A DNA stretch of 38,610 bases from Acidobacteriota bacterium (lineage in GTDB: Bacteria > Acidobacteriota > Terriglobia > Acidiferrales > UBA7541). The notes beneath the pieces were generated by a model that was not told where the DNA came from, did no database searches, and saw only the letters and a list, made by a program, of their open reading frames with translations. The stretch lies in assembly GCA_003224145.1 (NCBI GenBank), contig QHYN01000215.1, forward strand, positions 1-38,610. Reading direction: 5' to 3'. Positions 25,841-33,937 of the stretch are shown here, in pieces (the first letter of the stretch is position 1; every line of letters starts with the position of its first letter). The translations under genes were made by a program, and so were the position numbers.

Positions 25841-25890
25841 TTACCCAGGCCTCGCGCCCCAGCCGCGCTGGAGAAAGGAACAACGGGGTC

Positions 25891-26331
25891 ATGAACGAAA
25901 TGCAACCTCCGCCTCCGCGACGAATCGGTCGAAGCATTGGCGCCCTGCTCGCGGGCATGTTCGCAGGCGTCATTCTCTCCCTCGGCACCGACGTCGTGCT
26001 CCATGCCATGGGTGTCTTCCCACCATGGGGTCAATCGATGGTCGGCTACGAAGGGTCCCTCTTGCTTGCAACGGTTTATCGCACCGTGTACGGCGTGGCG
26101 GGCAGCTACCTCGCAGCGCGGCTTGCACCCGACCGCCCTATGCTGCACGCCATGATTCTAGGCATCGCTGCCCTTGTCGTCACCACTGTGGGCGCCATCG
26201 TGACGTGGAACAAAGGACCGGCCTTCGGACCCCACTGGTATCCCCTTGCGCTCATCGTGCTCGCCTTGCCGACCGCCTGGGCGGGCGGCAAACTCCGCTT
26301 GATGCAATTGCGCGCACGCGGTGATGGCTGA
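25891..26331 (+). CDS. Four-helix membrane protein of unknown function
   Basis: 146 residues. Membrane segments at about 15-40, 55-78, 85-108 and 115-135, with the polar N-terminus MNEMQPPPPRR. The HWYPLALIVLALPTAW segment and the G-rich helices suggest a small integral membrane protein; similar ones occur beside Acidobacteriota regulators. GGGG precedes the ATG. It follows the regulator by 50 nt in the same direction and may be co-transcribed. Confidence 0.75.
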   Translation: MNEMQPPPPRRIGRSIGALLAGMFAGVILSLGTDVVLHAMGVFPPWGQSMVGYEGSLLLATVYRTVYGVAGSYLAARLAPDRPMLHAMILGIAALVVTTVGAIVTWNKGPAFGPHWYPLALIVLALPTAWAGGKLRLMQLRARGDG

Positions 26332-26383
26332 TGGGAAAGTCCGCGGGGCGCGGCTGCCAAAAATTTACCGCCACACACTTTCT

Positions 26384-26419
26384 TGTCATCTTGACAGGGC
26401 GGGATTCGCGTTGTTTACT
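26384..26419 (+). promoter_or_regulatory. Promoter of the S9 peptidase gene with an inverted repeat over the -35
   Basis: TTGACA (26391-26396), 17 bp, TTTACT (26414-26419). The palindrome TGTCA-tct-TGACA (26384-26396) covers the -35, the position of a repressor operator. Confidence 0.55.
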
Positions 26420-26442
26420 CGGCGCGCGAGGAGTCCCTACTC

Positions 26443-28503
26443 ATGACACCAAAAGCGCGCATCGCCATCACACTACTGGCCACCATCTGGCCCATTGGCA
26501 CAAGTTCCATTCTGCGAGCTCAGGATGTCTCTCGCAAGCTCACCGCCATGGATGAGTTCCAGATCCAATTGCCCACGGATCCGGAAATCTCTCCCGACGG
26601 CAAGAAAATCGTCTACGTGCGGCGATTCGCCGACGCCGCCACGGACAAGCGCTATTCGAATCTCTGGATCATCAACACCGACGGCTCCGATCACCGCCCA
26701 CTGACCACCGGAAACCGCAGCGACACTTCCCCGCGCTGGTCGCCCGACGGCACTCGCCTCGCCTATCTCTCGGATACGGACGGCAAATCGCAGATTTACA
26801 TCCGCTGGATGGACACGGGCCAGACCGCGCGCACCACCAATCTCGAAAACTCACCGAACGCCATCAACTGGTCGCCCGACGGAAAAATGCTTTCGTTCTC
26901 CGCGCTGGTTCCCAGCAAGGGCCCGCACCTCGCCGATCTGCCCGCTCCGCCCGCGGGCGCAAAGTGGGCTGATCCCCCGGCTGCCTATGACCGTCTGGTT
27001 TATCGATACAACGGTGCCGGTTATCTCAAGCCGGGCTACATGCAGGTGTTCGTCGTCAACGCGGATGGCGGCGCGCCGCGGCAAGTCACCAACGGCAATT
27101 TTCCGAACGGCGGCAACGAGTGGGGAGCCAATCGCGCCGAATGGACTTCCGACGGCAAGTACCTCATTGTTTCCGCCAACCGCCATCCGGAATCCGAACA
27201 TGCGTACATCGACACGGAAATCTATGAATTCAGCGTCGCCGACGGCGCCCTGCGCGCGCTCACCAATCGCAAAGGACCCGACAATGCTCCTGCCGGTTCT
27301 CCCAACGGGAAGTGGATCGCGTACACCGGCTTTGACGACCGCCTCCAGGGCCATCAAACTACGAAGCTTTATTTGATGAACCGCGATGGCACCGGCTCGC
27401 ACTCCCTCTCGGACAAACTCGATCGCGACATTCAGGAACCTCAATGGGCCTTTGACAACAGCGGCGTCTACTTCCGTTACGACGATCAGGGCGACACCAA
27501 GATTGGCTTCTGTTCCACGGACGGAAACTGCAAAAAGACCATGGACCACCTGGCCTCCACCACCAGCGCCTATGGCGGCGGCTCCTTCTCCATTGCCCAC
27601 AACGGCCTCATCGCCATGACCTATGGCCGCACGGACGAGCCCGGCGACATTGCTATCCTCAGCGGCGGCGCAATGAAAGTCCTCACCTCCCTCAACGAGG
27701 AACTGTTGGCGCAGAAGAAGCCCGGCCACGTGGAAGAAATCTCCTATGAGTCGTCCAAAGACAAGCGCAAGATTCACGGTTGGATCGTTCACCCGCCCGA
27801 TTTTGACGCCACCAAAAAATATCCGCTCATTCTGGAGATTCACGGCGGCCCGTTTGCCGACTATGGCGACCGCTTCGACTTTGAAAAGCAGGTCTGGGCT
27901 TCCATGGGCTACGTCGTTCTTTATACGAATCCGCGAGGCAGCACCAGCTATGGCGAAGAATTCGCCAACCTGATCCACCACGCCTATCCCGGAGACGATT
28001 TCGATGACTTGAACAGCGGCGTTGACGCTGTCGTTGCCAAGGGCTACATCGACACCAACAATCTCTTTGTCACCGGCGGCAGCGGAGGAGGCGTTCTCAC
28101 TTGCTGGACCATCGAACACACCGACCGCTTCCGGGCCGCGGCTTCGCTCTATCCGGTCATCAATTGGTACAGCTTTGTCCTCACTTCGGACATCCCCTGG
28201 GTCGCGCAATACTGGTTCCCCGGCAATCCCTGGGATAATACCGACCAGTACATGCAGCGCTCCCTCACCAGTCTCGTCGCCAAAGTGAAAACTCCCACGT
28301 TAGTCATGACCGGCGAGGCTGACTATCGCACGCCCATTTCCGAAGCCGAGCAGTTCTATGAGGCGCTCAAACTCCTGAACGTCGACGCTGTTCTCGTGCG
28401 CGTTCCGGAAGAGCCGCATGGCATCAGCCGCCGCCCGAGCCATCACATCGCCAAAATGCTTTATATTGCGGGGTGGTTTGAGCAGCACAAAGTAAAGGGG
28501 TAG
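26443..28503 (+). CDS. S9 family peptidase (dipeptidyl/acylaminoacyl-peptidase type), secreted
   Basis: 686 residues. Signal peptide residues ~1-27. An N-terminal beta-propeller (~30-400) of WD40-like PD40 repeats, recognisable by SPDGKKIVYV, SPRWSPDGTRLAYL and INWSPDGKMLSF. C-terminal alpha/beta-hydrolase (from ~430): HGGPFADYGDRFDFEKQ oxyanion region, nucleophile S547 in TGGSGGG, D627 in TGEADYRTP, H659 in EEPHGISRRPSHH. This is the serine-peptidase S9C architecture, which releases N-terminal dipeptides or acyl-amino acids. GGAG 9 nt before the ATG. Probably periplasmic peptide scavenging. Confidence 0.95.
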   Translation: MTPKARIAITLLATIWPIGTSSILRAQDVSRKLTAMDEFQIQLPTDPEISPDGKKIVYVRRFADAATDKRYSNLWIINTDGSDHRPLTTGNRSDTSPRWSPDGTRLAYLSDTDGKSQIYIRWMDTGQTARTTNLENSPNAINWSPDGKMLSFSALVPSKGPHLADLPAPPAGAKWADPPAAYDRLVYRYNGAGYLKPGYMQVFVVNADGGAPRQVTNGNFPNGGNEWGANRAEWTSDGKYLIVSANRHPESEHAYIDTEIYEFSVADGALRALTNRKGPDNAPAGSPNGKWIAYTGFDDRLQGHQTTKLYLMNRDGTGSHSLSDKLDRDIQEPQWAFDNSGVYFRYDDQGDTKIGFCSTDGNCKKTMDHLASTTSAYGGGSFSIAHNGLIAMTYGRTDEPGDIAILSGGAMKVLTSLNEELLAQKKPGHVEEISYESSKDKRKIHGWIVHPPDFDATKKYPLILEIHGGPFADYGDRFDFEKQVWASMGYVVLYTNPRGSTSYGEEFANLIHHAYPGDDFDDLNSGVDAVVAKGYIDTNNLFVTGGSGGGVLTCWTIEHTDRFRAAASLYPVINWYSFVLTSDIPWVAQYWFPGNPWDNTDQYMQRSLTSLVAKVKTPTLVMTGEADYRTPISEAEQFYEALKLLNVDAVLVRVPEEPHGISRRPSHHIAKMLYIAGWFEQHKVKG

Positions 28504-28646
28504 TCCGCAGACGCCGGATTGGCGCTCGCGCTAAACTCGCCAGGCTGCTGGCGTTTATGTTGTGTTTATGTTCTTCACGCTAGAAATGACCCCGCTTGGC
28601 AGCGCAAGACGCAGTCAAGACTGCAAAGCCAAAGAGAGAAGAAATC

Positions 28647-29690
28647 ATGCGCAAAACAGTGACTTTCCTTGGGCTCACCAGTTTACTCTTGATTGCGATA
28701 TTCACTTGTGCGAGGACACTCTCGCACGCGGCCGCGCCCGCACCCGGCGCTTCCGGCTACAAGCTCGTCAAGACCATCCCGCTGGGCGGTGAAGGCGGCT
28801 GGGATTACGTCTACGTCGATAGTGCTGCCCGACGCGTTTACATCTCGCGGGGCACTCACACGGTGGTCATGGACGCGGATAGCCACGCTGTCGTTGGCGA
28901 TATTCCCGATACGCAGGGAGTGCACGGCATCGCCATCGCTTCCGACCTCGGCCGCGGATTTACCAGCAACGGTCGCAGCGATAGTGTCACGATCTTCGAC
29001 CTAAAGACTTTGAAACCAATCGGCAGTGTCAAGACCGATGCCAACCCGGACGCCATCGTCTACGAGCCGGTCAGCAAGCGCGTATTCACGTTCAATGGCC
29101 GCGGCAAAAACGCCACGGCCATCAATGCAGCAGATGGAACCGTTGCCGGCACGATTGCTCTAGGCGGGAAACCAGAATTTGCCGCAGTGGACGGCAAGGG
29201 AAGCATCTTCGTGAACAACGAAGATACCTCCGAGCTTCATCACCTCGATGCCCAAAACCTTAAGGAACTCCACCACTGGCCGCTTGCGCCATGCAAGTCG
29301 CCATCGGGCCTTGCGATGGACGTGAAAAACCGCCGCTTGCTCGCTGTTTGTGATGACAAAGTCTCTGTCGTCGTGGATGCGGACACCGGCAAGGTCGTCG
29401 CCACACCGGCAATTGGCAACGGCCCCGATGCCGCCGCGTTCGACCCGGCCACGAACGATTTCTTCGCTTCCTGCGGCGAAGGCGTAATCACCGTGATCCA
29501 CGAGGACGCGCCCGACAAATACACCGTGGTGGAAAACGTCCCCACCAAGCGGAGCGCCCGCACCATGGGGCTCGATCTGAAGACCCATAACATCTTTCTC
29601 CCCGCCGCGGACTTTGATCCACCTGCCCCGGGCGAGCGGCGCGGCAAAATGAAGCCGGATTCGTTCGTGATCTTGGTCGTTTCGAAGTAA
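28647..29690 (+). CDS. Secreted YVTN-type beta-propeller protein
   Basis: 347 residues from the ATG at 28647 (AGAGAAG upstream), which is followed directly by a signal peptide (MRKTVTFLGLTSLLLIAIF). The body is a repeated-blade propeller: DYVYVDSAARRVYIS, AVVGDIPDTQGVHGIAIA, KPIGSVKTDANPDAIVYEP, VAGTIALGGKPEFAAVDG and further units, each a YVTN/NHL-like blade of ~40 residues. Such proteins bind ligands or other proteins in the periplasm; no enzymatic residues are evident. It follows the S9 peptidase by 143 nt in the same direction. Confidence 0.88.
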   Translation: MRKTVTFLGLTSLLLIAIFTCARTLSHAAAPAPGASGYKLVKTIPLGGEGGWDYVYVDSAARRVYISRGTHTVVMDADSHAVVGDIPDTQGVHGIAIASDLGRGFTSNGRSDSVTIFDLKTLKPIGSVKTDANPDAIVYEPVSKRVFTFNGRGKNATAINAADGTVAGTIALGGKPEFAAVDGKGSIFVNNEDTSELHHLDAQNLKELHHWPLAPCKSPSGLAMDVKNRRLLAVCDDKVSVVVDADTGKVVATPAIGNGPDAAAFDPATNDFFASCGEGVITVIHEDAPDKYTVVENVPTKRSARTMGLDLKTHNIFLPAADFDPPAPGERRGKMKPDSFVILVVSK

Positions 29691-29799
29691 GGTTTGGGCC
29701 CGCGTGGCAACGAAAGTCGCCACCCCTTTTTGCGCTGAAACGAATGTTTCATTCGGCTTCACGAGACTTTGCGCAACCAACGCGGCTGCGTCGTCCTGA

Positions 29800-29837
29800 A
29801 ACAAAAAGCGTCCCGGCGAGGGCTGCCCGGAACGCTT
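29800..29837 (-). terminator. Intrinsic terminator of the 29863 gene
   Basis: Minus strand: 11-bp stem AAGCGTTCCGG/CCGGGACGCTT (one G.U), 10-nt loop, then TTTTTGTTTC. It begins ~25 nt after the stop of the minus-strand gene at 29863. Confidence 0.75.
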
Positions 29838-29862
29838 TCCGTTGGGGGGATTGAGGGAACTC

Positions 29863-30435
29863 TTAGTGCACGATGCTGACGTTGTGCGCGGCTGAGGCGA
29901 ACGACATGCCTGTCCCCGCTACTTGGGGAACCCACCACAACTTTCTTATCCACGGATTCTGGCTGACCATCATGCGCTTACCCAGAAAGTCCATAAAGGC
30001 CGGGCTCACCTGCGTCACGGCATAAATTGCATTGGAATTGGCGAACGGGCGCAGGAACGGGTTCGCTTCCTGACCATAGCCGCCGGAGATCGCTCGCCGC
30101 GTCGACCACGCGTCAAAGGCTGCTCCGCCGCTTCCTGCTATCGTCAGCGCATACCACACCTTCCTTTGCCGCGGCGTTTCGCGCGGCCGCGTCACCGCAG
30201 GCTTCACGGGCTGAAACGACGCAGCGCGCAGCGTAGCGGGCTCGACGTCCGGCTTCACTTTGGGTTCCGGCGCAGAAGGCAGGGAGGCCGCGGCTGGGGT
30301 GTCTTTTACTGCTCCACCGGAAGAAACTGCGGGATGGGCTGGCAGCACGGCCGCCGCGTTGGAATCGGCCACTGTTTTCGCCGCGTCGTCCAACTGCGGC
30401 ATGGAGCAAATCAACAGGAGCGTTGCAAAGACCAT
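29863..30435 (-). CDS. Membrane-associated hypothetical protein
   Basis: 190 residues. A short hydrophobic N-terminus (signal-like, residues 1-12), a proline/alanine-rich linker (~40-95), and a C-terminal domain ~100-185 with IAGSGGAAFDAWSTRRAI and GYGQEANPFLRPFANSNAIYAV, then weakly hydrophobic helices. The D-x-W-S-T and E-x-NP-x-x-R-P motifs recur in uncharacterised acidobacterial proteins; they recall DUF5658-like small membrane proteins. GAGGTGG lies just before the ATG and a terminator follows the stop, so it is a stand-alone unit. Confidence 0.75.
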   Translation of the reverse strand: MVFATLLLICSMPQLDDAAKTVADSNAAAVLPAHPAVSSGGAVKDTPAAASLPSAPEPKVKPDVEPATLRAASFQPVKPAVTRPRETPRQRKVWYALTIAGSGGAAFDAWSTRRAISGGYGQEANPFLRPFANSNAIYAVTQVSPAFMDFLGKRMMVSQNPWIRKLWWVPQVAGTGMSFASAAHNVSIVH

Positions 30436-30732
30436 TTGCCACCTCAGTATTGCCAGTGGTCTTGCAAGTCCGTCCCCACTCGCAATACTGGCAATTTACT
30501 GTACGAAAGGTCAGGTGACACTGGTCCTTTGGTCACATTCTGCTTAGTACGTCCCTCTAGTTCCCCGGTTTGCCCTTTCTTCAAACGGCAGTACCAGTCC
30601 ATAAATGTGAAAAATATTTCTGCATATTTGGCCCTCCCGTGCTGCCCCGCCTCGGTAGACACGCCAGAACTCTTGCCGCAAGTCTGCTATAATTCGCCCT
30701 TCGGCTCCGATCGGATCGGAGTCACGCCCACG
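30436..30732. promoter_or_regulatory. Divergent promoter region with an inverted repeat and an extended -10
   Basis: ATTGCCAGT (30449-30457) and ACTGGCAAT (30487-30495) form a perfect 9-bp inverted repeat upstream of the minus-strand gene. For the plus-strand kinase, TGCTATAAT (30685-30693) is an extended -10 without a good -35, ~40 nt before the ATG at 30733. Confidence 0.5.
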
Positions 30733-31425
30733 ATGCCTAGCGACGACTCCTCCGCCGCCAAACGCGCTCGCGTTCCGCAGCGCAGCCCCCAGCCTCCGCG
30801 CTTCATCGTCATCGAAGGCCCCTTGCGCGTCGGAAAAAGCACCCTCGCCCGCATCCTCGCCGAGCGCCTCCACGCCCGCCGCATCTACGATTGCGAAGAC
30901 AACCCCTTTCTCGCCGATTTCTATCAGGCCAAGCCCGGGGCCGCTTTTCGCGCCCAGATGTATTTCCTCCTCGAGCGGCAGAAGCGCCTGCGGGAAGCCT
31001 TGGGCGTGGAAGCTCCCGGCCCTGTCCTCTCCGACTTTCTTCTCGAAAAAGACCGCATCTTTGCCAATCTCAACCTCAACGACCGGGAACTCAAGCTCTA
31101 CGAACGCTACTACGAAGCCTTCACCGCGGATCTTCCCGCCCCCGATCTCGTCATCTACCTGCAAGCCAAGCCCGAAGTCCTGGGCGAACGCATCGCCAAA
31201 AAAGCTTCCCGCGACGAATCGCAAATCTCTCCCGAATACATCGAAGAAGTGGCCCGCGCCTATGAACATTTCTTTTTCCGCTACGCCGCCTGCGATCTCC
31301 TGGTCGTCAACACTTCGGAGATCGACTTCGTCGAGCGCAGCGACGACCTCCAGCAGTTGTTGCGGCGCCTCCAGGATCCCGTCAAGGGCACGCAATACTT
31401 CCTCCCCCTCGGCTCCTCCGAATAG
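30733..31425 (+). CDS. Deoxynucleoside kinase (dGK/dAK/dCK family)
   Basis: 230 residues from the ATG at 30733. The frame is open upstream, but homology and the TATAAT promoter place the start here; a GGAG lies 11 nt before it. P-loop GPLRVGKST at 29-37. The ERQKRLREA and FLLEKDRIFA segments match the dNK family (lid and ribose-contact regions), and DLVIYLQAKPEVLGERIAKK is the conserved strand and arginine-rich lid. The enzyme phosphorylates deoxynucleosides for salvage; the base preference cannot be told. Cytoplasmic. Confidence 0.9.
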   Translation: MPSDDSSAAKRARVPQRSPQPPRFIVIEGPLRVGKSTLARILAERLHARRIYDCEDNPFLADFYQAKPGAAFRAQMYFLLERQKRLREALGVEAPGPVLSDFLLEKDRIFANLNLNDRELKLYERYYEAFTADLPAPDLVIYLQAKPEVLGERIAKKASRDESQISPEYIEEVARAYEHFFFRYAACDLLVVNTSEIDFVERSDDLQQLLRRLQDPVKGTQYFLPLGSSE

Positions 31426-31693
31426 CGCTGGCCATTTTGAGTATGGCGGCCCTGCCGCCGCTTTCCTCTGATTACCGATGCTGTCGCCGCGCAAAACTTG
31501 TACGAGTAAGGCTTAATGCCACAGCCATTCAACGGACCGCGCCGAGACTTAATCGATTTCAATTCACTCGGCAACCAAATTGGTAACGGCTTGTGATTCA
31601 CTGGATCATCGCAACGTCTATGCCTAACCATGCACTGCGCAACAAGAACGGAGTTATTGGTGGGGACAACTCCTGTTTCAGGCCCGCAAGTCG
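31426..31693. other. Intergenic region between convergent genes
   Basis: 268 bp. A small hairpin GGCGG-ccctg-CCGCC (31444-31458) after the kinase stop, followed by GCTTTCCTCT, could be a weak terminator. No gene. Confidence 0.35.
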
Positions 31694-33499
31694 TCACTCA
31701 GGCAGATCGCCCGAGCGAATGAGAACCGACCCATCCACTTCGGTGTCGCCGGCAATGTATTTCCGCTGCACCTCCTGTTCGATGGCCTGGCGGTTCGCTC
31801 GGAACACTTCGACTCTGTCCTTGCCGTCTCCATGGAAGTGAGCGTCCAGGGCTTCTCCGCTGATGACGCACCGCACGACCGCCTCGCCATCTTGCCCGTA
31901 GAAAAGGACAAGGTCACGCCCGAAAACGAGACTCTCCATGGGCGCAGGAAACTTAAGATCGTGACGCTCAAGCCGCCATTGCACGCGGTGGACGATAAAG
32001 GTCGTGAACGGATGAATGTCCATCTCGATGCTGGCGCGGTCCAGCGCGCTCAGATAAGACTTGCGATCCCTGATGCGAATCACCGTCCAGGGATAGCCGC
32101 CCGAAGCCAACATGACGTTCATCAGGAAGCGCGCCATGCGCCCGTTCCCATCAAAGTAAGGATGGACATAACCGAAAAGCCAGTGTCCCAACACCGCGCG
32201 CACCGAAGGCTCGGGTTCCTTTTCCAGAAGGTCGAAGAACGCTGGCATGGCGTCGCGCACCGCTTCCCACCTGGGCGGAACATAGCGCGACCCGCGCAGA
32301 TACACAGGTATGTTCCTGTATCCGGCCAATGACCCCGTTTCGAGCAGGCCGGCTGTGACGGAGGGCTGGAACAATTCGCGATACCAGTCGTTGTGCACGG
32401 CACGCACGAGCGCGGTGGCGTTCTCACCGGCGATCACTTTCTCTACTCCTTTTTTCACCAGCTGGAACGCTTGCCAGTATCCCCGCGCCGCGAGGGCGTC
32501 GCGGTTTCTGCGATCGCCGGGGTCGTGCTCGGGGTCCCAGCCGCCCTGCCGCACTCTCTCAACCAAGGCAGGGTTGACGGAGTAGCCTTCAATGGACAGC
32601 GAGTGGTAGGCATCAGTCCGGTAGATGTCATCGACGAAGCGAAGATACTCTTCCTTGTCCGCCGGAAGTCCCGGCGCTTTGGGGAACGTCGCGAGGACCT
32701 TGCCGCGCATCGAGTCCCAAAGCATCTCGATCCGGCCCACAATCGGAGCGGCGGGACGGCCCAGCTTGGCAAATATATGTATATGCCTGGACTCAAAAGG
32801 ACTGCTCTCGCGCACATCGTATCCGGCGCCCTTCATCGCCCGGAGAATCTCGTCCGCGAGGTCGCCGCGCCCGGTTTGTCGGAAGGCTTTGGCAAGATAA
32901 CCGGCTTTCGCGGAATGGCCGCCGTCCAGGAGAAACCGAAGTACGTCCGAGGCGTCAGCAAGGCTCGCCATCACCACTTGCGTCTCGACGGGATACATCT
33001 GAAAGAATGATTCGGGCACGCGTACCAACGCCGCCGCCGGCGAAAACAGGCGCAATCCGTCCCTCACCGTGAGAGCTGCGGTTGCCGGCATCTCCGCAAC
33101 CTTCAGATCGTAAAGCGTTGTGCCGAACAGAAGACTGATGTCGTTATTCGTCGCTTTCGGACTGTGCACAACCAGCTGATCCGGGATCACCGTTCTCTCG
33201 CCGTGCAAAAAAAGGGACTGCTCCGGCGACAGGTGCCATTGTTCGCCAAAACGTTCGTCGCAGTAGCGTGCGCAGAATTCCCAAAACGACGCATGCCACG
33301 GCGTGCTCTCGCCGGCCTCTGCTTCGGGGCTTGCAGAGATCAGCCAACCCTTCATGACTTCTTGCAGGAAGCCGTTTTCCACCAGGCGCTCGCGGTGAAC
33401 CCGGCTCAGGTCGTCGGAACGGAACACCCGTCGGTTGCCTTCCTGGAGTGCCTCCAGCACCTCGAGCGATTCAGCCAGTTTTTCGTTTGGTGAGGGCAT
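31694..33499 (-). CDS. Large Fic domain protein: AbiEi-like N-terminus, Fic core, DUF1488-like C-terminus
   Basis: 601 residues. Residues ~15-60 resemble the winged helix of AbiEi-type antitoxins (VFRSDDLSRVHRERLVENGFL), followed by ~65-235 with the AbiEi-like body. The Fic core has the active-site motif HPYFDGNGR (446-454), matching H-P-x-x-D/E-G-N-G-R for nucleotidyl transfer (usually AMP) to protein hydroxyls. An inhibitory-helix motif, S300-L-S-I-E304-G305, fits (S/T)xxxE(G/N), so the enzyme should be self-inhibited. Residues ~515-601 look like DUF1488 (DLVLFYGQDGEAVVRC, then EVFRANRQAIEQEVQRKY). The ATG at 33499 follows GGGAGG by 6 nt. It looks like antitoxin-like DNA-binding, toxin-like enzyme and small accessory domain in one chain. 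The upstream repeat array is its likely operator. Confidence 0.88.
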   Translation of the reverse strand: MPSPNEKLAESLEVLEALQEGNRRVFRSDDLSRVHRERLVENGFLQEVMKGWLISASPEAEAGESTPWHASFWEFCARYCDERFGEQWHLSPEQSLFLHGERTVIPDQLVVHSPKATNNDISLLFGTTLYDLKVAEMPATAALTVRDGLRLFSPAAALVRVPESFFQMYPVETQVVMASLADASDVLRFLLDGGHSAKAGYLAKAFRQTGRGDLADEILRAMKGAGYDVRESSPFESRHIHIFAKLGRPAAPIVGRIEMLWDSMRGKVLATFPKAPGLPADKEEYLRFVDDIYRTDAYHSLSIEGYSVNPALVERVRQGGWDPEHDPGDRRNRDALAARGYWQAFQLVKKGVEKVIAGENATALVRAVHNDWYRELFQPSVTAGLLETGSLAGYRNIPVYLRGSRYVPPRWEAVRDAMPAFFDLLEKEPEPSVRAVLGHWLFGYVHPYFDGNGRMARFLMNVMLASGGYPWTVIRIRDRKSYLSALDRASIEMDIHPFTTFIVHRVQWRLERHDLKFPAPMESLVFGRDLVLFYGQDGEAVVRCVISGEALDAHFHGDGKDRVEVFRANRQAIEQEVQRKYIAGDTEVDGSVLIRSGDLPE

Positions 33500-33534
33500 T
33501 GAAAGCCTCCCATCTTTCTTGGGGTTGGGTCATT

Positions 33535-33678
33535 ACAAGTTTATTGTGCTGGGTAAGCACAAGTGTATGATGTTGAGGGTTCACAAGTCAATCGCACCGT
33601 ATGGATACAAGTATATTATGCCGTACAAATACAAGTCAATCATGCCGTGCAAACGCAAGTATATTATGCTTATATGCA
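33535..33678 (-). repeat. Six tandem 24-bp repeats upstream of the Fic gene (promoter/operator array)
   Basis: Six units of exactly 24 bp begin at 33535, 33559, 33583, 33607, 33631 and 33655, each opening (plus strand) with ACAAGT (GCAAGT in the last) and sharing a TAT/AAT-x-ATG-type core. On the minus strand the units alternate promoter-like boxes: TTGACT in unit 5 (33634-33639) and TATACT in unit 4 (33610-33615), 18 bp apart; TTGACT in unit 3 (33586-33591) and TACACT in unit 2 (33562-33567), 18 bp apart. The array ends 36 bp before the Fic ATG. A regulator binding the units would cover both promoters. Confidence 0.88.
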
Positions 33679-33937
33679 GCTAAGCTTTTTGGTTTCAATT
33701 AGTTGAACACAATACTTTCTGTTCCCATCAAATCGATTGTTCAAAAACTGGCTGCAGCACTGCTCCCTGTCTTGTCAACAACTTCCACTCTCCCTGCCGC
33801 TTCCCGGTGCCATCAGCCACCTCCGTACCTCGCGTTCCCAGACACCGGGTCGGGGCGCTTCTCGTGCGCATGCCAATTGACACGCAGGGCGAAGCAGCAT
33901 ACCTTTCGGCACCGATGCGCTCGTGGATCGAGCTTTC

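Noticed and set aside
26851-28209. 452-codon minus-strand open frame across the S9 peptidase gene
   Set aside because: Antisense shadow of a clearly conserved peptidase.
33535-33678. CRISPR array
   Set aside because: The 24-bp units are contiguous, without unique spacers, and no cas genes are present.
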